A DNA stretch of 22,085 nucleotides from Spirogloea muscicola (Eukaryota > Streptophyta > Zygnematophyceae > Spirogloeales > Spirogloeaceae): positions 605,459 through 627,543 of the forward strand of contig WELB01000061.1 in assembly GCA_009602725.1 (NCBI GenBank). The letters are read 5' to 3'. Under the pieces are notes generated by a model. The model was not told where the DNA came from, did not search any database, and worked only from the letters and a program-made list of their open reading frames with translations. The position numbers and the translations under genes were made by a program. Every line of letters starts with the position of its first letter. Position 1 is the stretch's first letter. Below, one piece after another: positions 1 through 11,062 of this stretch.

Positions 1-1
1 G

Positions 2-3000
2 GACGCGGTGTGGCGGCGGCTGCAGGGCGCCGGCGCGCTGGACGAGGCCGGCGCGGCGCGCACCGAGGCCGCCGAGCTCATTATGCGCACCGCCGAGCTC
101 GAAGCCGAGGTCCTCCTCACCCCGCCTCGACCACCACTCCGCCACCGTCTGGCGACGGCCATTCCATCGATGGCCGTCGCGCTCGCCCGCCGCCCTCGCC
201 AGTCTCTGCTTCGAGCTTGCCATCCTGTAGCTGGCCCTGCCGAAGGCGCACACCGCCGCTAGCAGCGTTGGCCGATGGCGCCGGGCAAGGCTTCGCAGGA
301 GCGCAGCAGCGTGCCAGCATGCCTGGCAAGGCTCGGGCTGGCAGCCGCCGCATGCTCGGCGCTCTTGAGGTTTCCTTCCATGAGTCAAAGCTGAGCAACA
401 GCTGCGGAGCTCGGCAGTTGCTGGAAACCCCGACGTCCTTCTAGCGGTCTTCATGGCGTCCTCAGACACGAGAGCTTATATCTATAGCTGCATGTCCCTC
501 ACTCAATCCCCTACTCATTCTCCCTAGCACCTCGTGCAAGGCCAGGTTCCCCATCTAGCCACAGTAAAGCTGCACCTATGTGGCTCCCTCAGCATAGATA
601 ATCGCTGCGCCTGTTCCTCTGGCGCCATCTGACTGCGTGGCTTAATGCCTTCCAGTATGGTGCTTGTCAGTGGAGAGGCAGTCAGGAGGTGTCGGTCACC
701 TTGGCAGCTGTCCAGGGATTGTGTGGTTGGCACCGCCTATTGAGTGTCTCGATTGCTGCTCCTGCAGCTGCACGACACGCAGTACAACCTCGGGCTGCTG
801 CTGATGGAGCGCAACAACTGGACCGAGAAGGTGGACCTGGCCAAGGTGGCGGTGTCGTCCGCCGAGGATGCGCTGGGGCAGGAGATCACGGCCCACCGCA
901 TGGCCATGTCGGAGGTGGAGAGCAAGGAGAACAGGCTCAAGCAGGCCCTGCAGACCGAGAAGCAATGCGTGATTGAGGTGAGCTTCGGGAGACTTGCACC
1001 ATTGCAGGCCCGACCCTCCCGCACAGAGGACTTGCTCCTTGTCTTTCCGACACCACCTGTATTGTTACACAAAACACACTTAAGAGCGTATTCACAAACA
1101 CAATCAGAGCGGTGTATACCAGAGTGATGTGCTGTTACCTGAATCATTTTGCACTATCTACAGAGCGGCCAGCATGCAGCTGCCATTTCAGCTCCTGCAT
1201 CCGTCGGCTTTTAGCGCAAAGGCATGCCGCGCGCGCTCAAGTATGCCAAATGGAAAGGTGTACCTGCAAGCTGTCTGATTTGCGAGCACGTTGCTTGCAA
1301 TTTCTGACCAGACACCTGTGTGATCAATGGGTGTACCTACAGCTGGAGAGGGCTCTGCAGGAGATCTCAGCAGAAGCAGTTGAGCTCCGGAAGACAGCAA
1401 CTGCCCAGCTGGCAGAGGCCAAGGCACTAAGTGCAGACGCAGAGGAGAGGATCAGGAATGCAGACCTCCAGGTCCTTGATTCTGCTGGCCACATTTTTGC
1501 AGCTCGAGCTTCTGCCTTGCTATGAAGACAGTGTATATGAGATAGCATAAGCTTGTTCATGCTGTTGCTCTTTGGATTGCACGTATTGGGTCTCTCACCT
1601 GAATATCTTCGCCATTAACTGTCAAATCTTCCTTAGATCTTCTCTCCGCTCATGTCTGCTTTTAATCGCTGCAGGCCAAGGCTGCTGAAGCAACACGGGC
1701 GGAAGCCAGTCGAAGGGCTTCAGAGGTCGAACGGCGCCTGCAGGAGGTGGAGGCAAGAGAGAATGCCAGCAAGCGAGAAGCTCAAAGACTGCAGTCCCAG
1801 TAAGGCTTGGAGGAGCATGGCAAGTCAGGTCATGTGACTGTGCAATATCAAAGAGCAACATGGTGACAGAAACACTGTGTGTAGACATTGTAAAATCATT
1901 AAGTCGTGCTCAACCCTATTGTGGCTTCCATGTCCAGGAATGATTCTGTAAGAGGCGAGTTGGAGAGAATGGAGAAAGAGTTGAAGGTGCTGGACGAGCG
2001 CCTGAGGCGGGACCAAGAGCAGCTTGCCAGAGATCTGCGCAGGCTCGAGGAGAAGGAGCAGGACCTGGCCGATCGGGAGGTTGGTGTTTTCACCAAGGAG
2101 AAGGAGCTGGACAGGAAGCTGACAGAGCTTGAGAAGCAGAAGGTGCAAGTTGGAAGGGAGGCGGCTGAGGTCCTTGAAGGAGGCCAGGCGCTCTCACTGA
2201 AAGACAAGGTGTGCAGATCGGGGGCGCGCACGTTGAATGTCGGGAGAGTTGCAATTGCATTTGCTGCAACACATGCATTCATGGAGACGCTCACCAAGGT
2301 GTTCTGTCATGGTTTTGGCATCATGCAGTCGCTGGCCTCAAAGGAGAAGCTCCTGGCGAGCAAGGAGCAGCAGCTGTTGCAGCAGGAGGAGCAATTTCTG
2401 GCGCAGCGAAGGGTTTGGTTCTCTAGCTCGCACTCAAGTGTTGCCTTTTGTTTTGCAAGGGCCATGAGGCCAAATCATAATACAAGCAAAGTGTTGTACA
2501 TGTGAGAGTATCTGAGGTTCATTTGTTGCTACATAGACATTGTTGCAGAGAAACTCTGCACTGACAGATGTGGTGTGACGTTGAGCTTGTGCAGGCAACA
2601 GAGCAGAAGGAGCACAAGTTGCAGAGCTTGGTGCAGGCGCTTGCTCACAAGACCGAGGTGCTGGAGACGCAGGAGGAACTGCTCAAGCAACGCAATGCTA
2701 CGCTTGACGAGGAGAAGCTTGTCTTGGTAAGAGCATGCATTTATTGTACGGGACGGAAGCCTTGGTATACCTGGACTCTGTCAGGCTGTCTGCCAAAGTT
2801 GTTGCCGGATTGGTCAGGGACTGCATGACTTGCACTGGCCATGTGCACAAACACCTTGAGCATAGTATGTCATTATTCTCGCTGACTTCTGTCTGTCCTG
2901 ACTGTGCAGGAGGAGCAGATGAAAGCAGCTGAAGAAAGGCAGGCTGGTCTGTTGGCTGCTAGCGCCGCAGCAGTGGAGAAGATGATGGAGTTGGAGAAAG

Positions 3001-6000
3001 CCCAGAGGGACCTGACATTCCAGCAGGAGGCCATCAACAACCAACAGGCTGCCCTTGATGCTAAGGACATACTTCTTGCTCGCAGGTCAGCAGTTTGAGT
3101 GCCACTGGCAATGATGATGAAGACCTACTTATGGATAGGTCATACATATGAGCACTCAGGCCTTGTTCTTTGCAGCTCATCTTCCTTCTCTTCTGTTCTT
3201 ACTTGGAGAATTGTCACATGAGCTCTTACAGGGAGGAGAAATTGGACAAGAGGGAGGCGCTGCTGAACAAAAAGGCAGAGAAGGGTAAGGAGAAGGAGAA
3301 GGATGTGGATGCCAAGCTGAGGATTGTGGCGGAGAAAGAGAAGGGCCTCAAGGCGCAGAAGCGGCAGCTAGAGGTGGACGAGAAGGACCTGGAGGAGCTG
3401 AGAGCCGAAGTGAGGACGGAGAAGGAGGTCGTGGAAGGGTTTAGGCAGGACATGAGGAGGGAGCGAGAGTCAGTGCTGGCCGAGCAGGAGAAGCTGGCCA
3501 ACCTGCAGACGCAGAAAGCGGAGCTGGAGCAGGAGAGGGTGCAGGTCCAGGAGGCCGAGGCGCGCCTGAGGAGCGTCAAAGAGGAGGTGGTGGCCGAGCG
3601 GGAGGACCTGAGGATGCAGCGGAGCGGCTTCGAGAAGCAGTGGGAGATGCTGGACGCCAAGAAGGACGAGGTGGAGGCGCTCAGGCAGCGGCTGGAGGAG
3701 GAGCAGCGCGCGCTGCAGGCCCAGCTGGAGGCCGAGAAGGCGCGCCTCCTGGAGGAGCAGCATGAGCAGCAGAAGATCCTGCGCTTGGAGAAGGCCGAGG
3801 TCGCCGAGGAGCGGCAGATGATGGTCAGAGTGCTCGAGGCGGAGCGCGCCGCGGTCGCCAGGGAGAGGAAGGAGCTTCTCCTGGAGATTGAGAAGGAGCG
3901 TGCGAACGTGACGCTCGATGCGCAGGCGGAGAGGGATAAGCTCAAGGTGGACGCCGAACTCCAGTTGGAGACGTTGGAGAGGGAGAGGGCAGCAGCTTTG
4001 AGAAAGGTGGAGGAAGAGAGGGCGGCACTTGCCAGGGAGCGGAAGGACCTCATGCTGCAGGTGGAGCGGGAGAGAGCCCAGGCCGCGCAGGACGTGGAGG
4101 CGGAGAGGGCGCGGCTGGAGCAGGAGCGGGAGGCCCAGGTGACGGAGGTCGAGATGGAGCGGCAGCGCGTTAAGGAGCTGGAGAAGGCCATGCTGGGCCG
4201 GCTGGTGAAGGAGAAGAACGTCGAGGAGCGGCGGCTGGCCAAGGAGCAGCAGGCGCTCGACAAGCTCAAGGCGCAGCTCGAGAAGGAGACGGAGAAGCTG
4301 GCCAAGGAGGCTGGGAGCCTGGAGGCGGACAAGAGCAGGCTCGCAGCCGAGGAGTCGTCGCTCGTCGAGAGGGCCAAGGCCTTGGAGAAGGAGCAGGCGG
4401 ACTTGCGCTCGTCGGAGGGTGCGGTCGAGAGGGAGAGGGCGGAGCTCCAGTCTGCGAGGGCAAAGTCCGAGAAAGAGCTGCAGGCGAAGCGCGACCAGAT
4501 TGCGGCGGAGCGTGAGAAGGTCAAGAGCGAGCGGCAGGTATTCCAGCAAGAGCAGCGCGAGAAGAAGCGCAAGCTGCAGGAGGAGCTTGAGGGCCTGAAG
4601 AGGCAGCGCAAGGAGCTGAAGGAGGACAGGCGTGCGCTGGCCAAGGACATGGAGAAGCTGGAAGTCGAGTCTACAAAGTCGAGGGAGGAGATCGGGCGGC
4701 TGAGAGCCCAAGAGAAGCAGAAGGCCGACAAGGAGAGGGAGGAGCTCCTCGCGAAGCTGATCGCAAGAGAGGCGGAGCTGGAGACGAGCCGAGCTGCGTT
4801 GGCGAGGGAGGCCGAGGAGATGACTAGCAAGGTCATCGCAGACCTGTCGGGAATGAAGCAGGCTGTCAAGGCTGCGCAGGCGCACCTTAAGGTGCAGGAG
4901 CAGGAGCAAGCGGAGAGACTGGAGGCGATGAAGCTCCGCGCCGCCGAGGAGGCAGAGAAGCTGAAGTCGGCGGCGAGGACGAAGGCCGCAGCCGAGGTTG
5001 CCACGGTCAAGAGGCTGAGGGAGGGGCTCATGCGCGAGGTGCAGCAGGAGAGGGAGAAGCTCAGGATGGAACAAGAGCTGGGAGCCAGGGAGGTCGCGGA
5101 CCTGAAGGCAAGGGTGCAGAAGCTGCTCGATGAGGAGCGCGCTCGCTTGCAGAAGGAGGCCAGTGCTGGCCAGCAGAAGGTGAGCGCCGAAGCGGAGAAG
5201 CTGGAGAAGGAGCAGGAGGCCCTGGCTAGGGAGAAGGCCAAGATCCTGGCCGAAGCTCGCAAGGAGGCTGAGAAGCAGAGCCAGGTGTATCTGAAGGAGA
5301 TGGCAGCCGAGAGGGAGAAGGCGCGGCAGGATCACCAGAGGGCCATGAAGGAGTCGCATGCGCAGGTGAAGGAGGCCCAGAAGGAGGTTGCGACCCTGAG
5401 GGCGAAGGCTCAGGTTCAGATCGATGCAGAGTGGAGGAAGGTGGCCAAGGAGAGGGAGGCGATGCAGGGCCAGCTGGCAGCGGTCAAGGAGGAGGCGAAG
5501 CGGGACGGACAGCTCCTGCTGAGGGAGGCGGACGCGAAGAAGCGTGAAGCAGAGGAGGTTCTGGAGGTGCAGCGGAAGGAGGTCAAGGCACAGCGCAGCG
5601 CGGTCGAGGCCGACGTCTTGCTGCTGCGGGAGGCTCTAGAGAAGGAGAAGATGGCGATGCTGGAGGCCGTGGCGAGGCAGAGGCACGATCAGGAACAAGT
5701 GCTTGCCGAGGAGAAGCGCAGGCTGGCTGAGGAGGCGGTGAAGGCGAGGGAGGACGTCGAGGCCCGGAGGCTTGAGGTCGAGGTAGAAGTCAAGGTGTTG
5801 AGGAACGCTCTGGAGCGGGAGAAGGCGGCTGTGCTCGAAGAGGCCAGCCAAGAGCGGGAAGTGCTGCGTGCGAGCCTGACTGCGGAGCGCCAGACCTTTG
5901 ACAGTGACATAGAGAAGCAGCGGCAGCAGGTGCAGGCGCTCAGCGCAAAGCTCGAGAAGCGCAGGCAAGCAGTGGAGAAGGACTCCGGGGACCTGGTGGC

Positions 6001-8303
6001 GTATCGCATCAAGCTACAGGAGCAGCGCCAGGAGCTGAGGAGTCAGAGGGAGGGCGTGCGGGAGGAGCTCGCGAGGCTGAGCCAGATGAGGGCGGAGCTG
6101 CAGGCCTTGGAGGCGACGCTGGTGGAGCGGGGCAGGGAGGTGCTGGCCGTGGCAGAAGGCGAGGACCAGGCGGCCGCAAGACTCCAGGGCACCATAGGCG
6201 AGCCCCGTGTTCAAACCTGGATCCTTTGCATACTCACAGGATTCGTCCATACCACTAGTCTCGACTCTGCTTGGCTAACCCTCGCATGTCTTGCTCAACA
6301 AACCCGTGTACACGTTTAAGCACGTGTAGGACTTCTGTGGAGGATACCATGTCTGCTTACTTGAGGTGGGCAGGAGCCTGTGCCTTCTGTCGCAAGAGTT
6401 GTTGACGACGAATTGCAAACCCGTGTACACATTTAAGCACGTGTAGGACTTCTGTGGAGGATACCATGTCTGCTTACTTGCGGTGGGCAGGAGCCTGTGC
6501 CTTCTGTCGCAAGAGTTGTTGACGATGAATTGCCCTGACCACATCTTGCAGGTGATGCACTGGAGGACGAATTCGAGGAGCCGCCCATCATAGGCGAGCC
6601 AGAGGAAACGGCTGATGTCGTTGTTGGACCTGCTCCAAGTGCTGCAGCCGTGGAGGAGCAGTCGCCAAGTGGGCAGGGGTGGCTGACCAGATGCGTACAG
6701 TATCTTTCGCCCTTCAAGCGCAAGCGGGACAGCGCAGGTCTCTCGCCCGCTTCTGCGGAAGGGCCAGAGACTGGCGAGCAGAGCAACGACATGGGGGGGA
6801 CTCCACACAAAGGTCTTGATGTAGGGACTGGCGAGGACACAGGCAGGGAGGGCGATGGCGAGCAGGACCAGGTCCAACCAAAACGTGCAAAACGGGGGCG
6901 GAAGCTGACTCTCAGGGCTTTGGAGGGCGAGGTACCGCCAAGTCTTGGTGCAGCTGCTGAGGCAGAGGCAGTCGATACAGGCCGAGAGCAGGCAGCGGTG
7001 GAGCTTAGTGATAGGGGCGCTTCAAGGCTCAGCCATCTGAGGTCAATGAAGGAAACAGTAGCTGAGGGGAAGGCCTTCCTCAAACATGAGCATGCTCGGG
7101 ATGAGGAGGAGGTGGAAGGGGCCGAGCTCCACGTCGATGGAGACGAGGACCTTGTTGAGGCGTCAGGGGAGGACGGCGCATCGGGTGACGACGATGCCGA
7201 GGAAGAAGCTGGAGATGAGCCCCAACACAAGCTCCACACGACGAAGTCGGTGCTGGATACAGTGGAGGCAGGGAAGAAGTTCTTGGCCAACATGGAGAAC
7301 AGGAGGAGGACGAGGGGGAGCGAGGGAAAGGAGGGCAGCCTGGCATCTGGCGCGGCAGCCCCTGCTCGTGGCCGGAAGGGTCGTGCCTCTGATGCAGATG
7401 CGGCTCAGGTATGCAAGGCTGTGCCAGACCTTGCGTGTCGAAGAGCTCGGTACGCAGCAAGCACCTGTTGATGTGGAGGTGTGGTGCTCATTGCTTGCGG
7501 ATGCCCCTTCCCGCGCCCTCTGGACTGACCAATGCTGCTCGTTCCTCAGCTGCAGTCTCCAAGTCCAGCTTCAGGAGGAGGACGAAAACGGCCCAAGCGC
7601 AGGCAGACCATGTCTGTGCGCTCCACGCGCTTGGGGACCAGTACACCAGGCGATGACCCTGGGTAAGGCCCTGTCATGCTTACACCACACAGCTGAGGTC
7701 CATCTTTTTTGCTCCTCTTTCCCCTTGTACAATTACCTGCCGTCTTTTCACGTGTGTGCTTCTTGTCTCTTGTAACACAGCGTCCCCAGCAAGCAAGGCT
7801 CTAAGAGCTGCTTTGGGATAGCTGTGCAGCTTGTAGTAGCTTCCCTGCTTTCTCGATGAAGTGCAATAAGGGTGTGAGGATGCTACTGCTGTACTTGTTA
7901 CAAGCAGATGTACAGATTGACCTATGTTTAGACCAATGGTTTCAAGTTTCTTCCGCTGGCCTTGCAGGGTAGCATTAGGTGCAGACGTGGGTGCAGTCAC
8001 CTCACAAGCCCTGCCTTCGCAATCTGTGCTATACACTGCCGGTGAGAAGCTTTCTGAAAGCCTACCTGTGGCTTCCCTACCTTTTTGCAATGTGGCAAAG
8101 AGCACAGAGGCTCATGAGGATGGCGGCGTCCTTGCCACGTAGGCAGCACACTTGAGTCCTTACCATCGAGCTCTGCTGCGACTTGGTCAGCAAGCTTCAT
8201 TGCTAATATATTGATACTTTGTCCTGTATATGCAGTGATAACCGAGGTGCAGGTTGAGGAGAGAGAGGTGTTTCCTGTGCAGGAGGAGCAGCCCACAGAT
8301 TAG
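2..8303 (+). CDS. CRWN: CRWN/NMCP nuclear matrix constituent protein (plant lamin-like), 5' partial, 13 exons
   Basis: Structural coiled-coil protein expected at the inner nuclear periphery, where land-plant CRWN proteins form a lamina-like meshwork. Exons: 2-109, 768-977, 1343-1471, 1675-1799, 1938-2208, 2329-2412, 2595-2726, 2910-3085, 3232-6206, 6552-7408, 7550-7662, 7968-8041, 8236-8303; together 5322 nt = 1773 codons plus TAG, in phase throughout. The first residues (DAVWRRLQGAG..., then LHDTQYNLGLLLMERNNW) match the conserved NMCP head, so only the extreme N-terminus is missing. Residues about 37-1400 are nearly continuous Glu/Lys/Arg/Ala coiled coil. The tail has GWLTRCVQYLSPFKRKR (about 1446-1462), which resembles the family's WxxxC...LSP-K/R motif, then an acidic stretch and the basic signal GRKRPKRRQT. 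Land-plant members are about 1000-1200 residues, so this is long, mainly through one 2975-nt exon. Some donors are weak (gtcctc, gtcctt). Exon 11 could start at 7556 instead of 7550. Family identity is firm; single junctions are less so. Confidence 0.9.
6300..6533. repeat. Tandem duplication, 2 x 117 bp, inside CRWN intron 9
   Basis: Units 6300-6416 and 6417-6533 differ at only a few bases (for example cacgttt/cacattt, ttgaggt/ttgcggt, gacgacg/gacgatg). The array lies inside the intron at 6207-6551 and ends 18 bp before the 3' splice site. Because 117 is a multiple of three, it also produces a spurious repeated open frame on the minus strand. The near identity points to a recent duplication. 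Confidence 0.93.
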
Positions 8304-8918
8304 GCTGTTTAGAAAGTATTGCATGAGGATCTGGCTAGAGCTAAGCACAGTAGTATATGGAGCTGAGATACATATGAGCTAGTTCCGGGCTGCCTTGAGC
8401 AGGCACAGTAGTCAGGGGATGCCTAATTCCTAAGTGACTGCGTAAGGACCTGGCAGTGATTGTGGCAACCCAGTTCTGTTCAAAGTCAGAAAACTTGTCG
8501 TCTCGTCTTCCATAGTTAGTGCGTCAAAGTGACAAAAGGCTGGACGCTGCTGATGGATAAATGCATGATCAGCGGCGGCTCAATCCATGCAGGAACGTGG
8601 AAGTGAGGTTCTTGTGCCCTTCCTGCAGCTGTGGGAATGCCATAGCCTCTGCTTGTGGCACAGAGCGCTGGCTGGCTGCCAGCCTGCTGTAGCAGCGAGC
8701 ACGAGAACCTCAATGACAAGCTCCTGCCAATGAATAAGCCTATAATGGAGCAAGCTGGTCACAGGACTACACTGCCTAAAAGGACTTGATGGTACCAATG
8801 AAAAAATCTCCTATATACAGCAAGATTACTGGTGTGCACAGGAGCACTTCAGGTGTCTGGCAAATATGCCAGCAATTACGACCACTTAATAAATTGTTAA
8901 CAGGCAAAGGGCCGCCCA
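8304..8918. other. Convergent intergenic region between CRWN and GT14 3' ends
   Basis: Six hundred bases separate the CRWN stop (8301-8303) from the GT14 stop (8919-8921). No open frame with family resemblance is visible, and the region should hold both 3' UTRs. An AATAAA hexamer on the plus strand at 8888-8893 is a possible but distant polyadenylation signal for CRWN. I see no clear signal for GT14 on the minus strand. Confidence 0.5.
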
Positions 8919-11062
8919 TTAATAGCCAAGCGTTCGCTGATCAAGGCCCTGTAGCATGCCGAGGCTGTCGGGGTGGACTCGTTGCACCAGGAGCCAGCAG
9001 CTCACAGCCCCGCCGTCGCCATTGTACGAGCACTGCCGCTCACCACCGCCAGCTGTTGACGACCCAACTGCCTTCTCGCTGCGCCAGGCCCTGAGCTTGT
9101 CCAGCGGGGCCTCTGCGCCCGCCAGCGCTCTTGCGCCTGCCAGCCAGCCTCGCCATGGGCCCATCGCGCACCACGCCTCGTGCCGCCACCTCCTCAGGGT
9201 ACACGAGATTCAGCAGCGTCGCCGCGTAGAATGCCTCTACGTTGCACTGCGGCTGTGCCCAAATAGGAACGCCCGCAGCCAAGCAGATGCATCAGTGTCA
9301 GCCGCACAACCCGGCAGTGACCGGCCAAGCGCAGCACCTTGCCAGGGCTGCGCTCAAGCATGCGCGCCAGTGGTTCAGTGCGGAGGCCGTCCAGAGCTAA
9401 CCTCAGCAGCAAAGCGCCGGCACAGAGCAGCGTATAACCGCGAGTCGGCGGCGAGAAGCCGCGCATGCGCGCGCCGTAGCTCCACCCAGGGGCTCCCGCG
9501 CCGCAACGCAGCTGCCACATTATCGTCATCACCGCCACATATGGTTTAGGTTTCAGTGACAGTTAAGAATCTTCATTGATCGGGAATTCAATCATGGGTC
9601 CCGAGCTAACTGCAAAGCGCCAGTGCCAGTGGTATAGGTCCGAGCTGGCCAGGCCCAACCTTGCGGCACGTCCGGCAGCAGGTCCTCAGCCCAGGCACCA
9701 GCGCCAGCTGGCTGCGCTTCTGCCTCCACATCCACAAAGCTGCGCAGCTAGCCACGGGCTGGCGCACTCAGGTGCTAGGCTCTGCAGCAGCAGCTGCCAC
9801 AGTATGGGGGACAAGGGAGCAGGCGCCTAGACATCTAGAGAATGGCTAGAGTGGAGGTCCAAGGATGGGAAGTGGGGGGGTAGGAGTGCAGAGCTCGACC
9901 TGTGCAGCGAGTGGACAATGTACGCGTACACGAACGCAAAGCTCTGCAGCGGCACCGTGTGCTCGCAGACAAAAACGAAGCGCTGCGAGAAGCGCGGGCA
10001 AGGAAACGGAGACTGGCTGCAATGAGCCGCCACTGCCACCGGCGGAGCTGGGCAAGCCTGCGGGCACAGTGAGGCAGCTTGGCAAGGCACCTGGTTGGCC
10101 GGGTCAAGGAGCGCATGTGCGAGGAGCCGCTTGCGCGCGTCCAACGCCGACACCGTGCCCGGCTCAAACTGCCGCCGGTCATCCGCGGCGACGTGGGCGC
10201 CCAGGTCAGTTGCCCAGCGGCATACTGGGAGGCGAAGTAGCGGGAGGAGAGATGAGAGAAGAGGGAGGGAGGGAGGGTGGGGCGCGACCTCCTTGCTCCG
10301 GACGCGGACGCGGAAGAAGCGGGAGGCGGCACGATACGGCGCCCGCGGGTCGGCGTGCACGTACATCGAGAACTTGCCGGCCTCCGCGCCCTGCAGCGAC
10401 CAGGAACGCGTCGGCCGCTCAGCTCCAGACCCACTTAAGCTCCATATGCATAACTACTGGTAAGCTTAGGTCCATTAGAAAGCAGGCAGTTATAAGCATA
10501 GGCTATGAGGGAGAACATAACACTGTGTTCCCAGGAGACGAGCAATTGGCTCCAGCAGACCACACAGTTAGTGACCTCAATTTAGAGATGATGAGGTGTG
10601 ATTAAGACGCATACAGGCGGAGCGGCGGCCGCAGCAGATGGGCTGTGGATGCCTTGCCTCGAAGAAGCGCTCCCAGAGCGGCGCAAAGGGTAGCGGGCCG
10701 CGGGCAAGGAAGAGAAAGGCGAGCTTGGGCGGCAGCCGGCGCAGCGCCGACGGCGCCGCCACGCCCCTGCGGCGACGCCGCCACCCCACTCCGGCAGCGC
10801 CGTCGGCGGCGGGACGGGCTTTGGGCTGGGAGCCGCGGCAGGCCCTTCCTCCCTCCTCCCTCCCTCCTCCCTCCCTCCTCCGTCCCTCCTCCCTCCCTCC
10901 TCTGCCGCAGCGCACCTGGCGAGCGCCGCCCAGTCGTCGTCGTCGAGCGTGGAGGCGGCCTCGAAGCAGCGCCGCACCGCCGGCGCCTCCGCCAGGCGCG
11001 AGAAGTTGAAGGCGCCGCCGCCGCTGCCGCCGCGGGCCTCGGCGGCCTCCGCGCCCCCTGCG
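8919..11062 (-). CDS. GT14-family (core-2/I-branching type) glycosyltransferase, 5' end lost in gap
   Basis: Probable Golgi type II glycosyltransferase that transfers sugars to glycans or cell-wall/proteoglycan acceptors; substrate unknown. Exons (5'->3', minus): 11062-10916 (partial), 10766-10658, 10390-10289, 10168-10091, 9982-9900, 9739-9660, 9511-9402, then 9246-9172 and 9110-8919 as a tentative 3' end. Joined in phase they give the GT14 signature order: PKLAFLFLARGPLPFAPLW, GKFSMYVHADP, RSKEFEPGTVSALDARKRLL, AHALLDPANQRFVFVCEHTV, SFVDVE, LRRGSPWVELRRAHARLL, CNVEAFYAATLLNLV and finally QCSYNGDGGAVSCWLLVQRV. The intron at 10657-10391 starts with GC (AG|GCAAG). The motif usually read C-x-V-D-E-H-Y is C-N-V-E-A-F-Y here. 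Between 9190 and 9110 the frame must shift by one: a 61-nt intron (9171-9111) fits, but an indel or assembly error is equally possible. The N-terminal membrane anchor should lie in the gap. Confidence 0.85.
10845..10902 (-). repeat. CCCTCC microsatellite (GGGAGG on the minus strand) in GT14 intron 1
   Basis: A pyrimidine-only run of CCCTCC/CCTCC units sits on the plus strand. Read along the GT14 transcript it is a series of GGGAGG runs inside the 149-bp intron at 10915-10767. Four or more G-triplets with short spacers could form a G-quadruplex in the RNA or DNA. A shorter GGGA run (about 10262-10277, plus strand) lies in GT14 intron 3. Confidence 0.85.

Noticed and set aside
3226-5359. Two very long minus-strand open frames (678 and 629 codons; Ser-rich and Leu-rich)
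   Set aside because: They mirror CRWN exon 9. Antisense GAG/AAG/CAG codons give CTC/CTT/CTG or TCT/TCC and rarely stops, so composition alone explains them.
6275-6877. 200-residue minus-strand frame with a repeated 39-residue unit
   Set aside because: The repeat is the 117-bp intron duplication read in antisense and the rest is antisense to CRWN exon 10; no family resemblance.
8888-8893. AATAAA as the CRWN polyadenylation signal
   Set aside because: It is almost 590 bp past the stop and close to the GT14 stop, so I list it only as a weak possibility.
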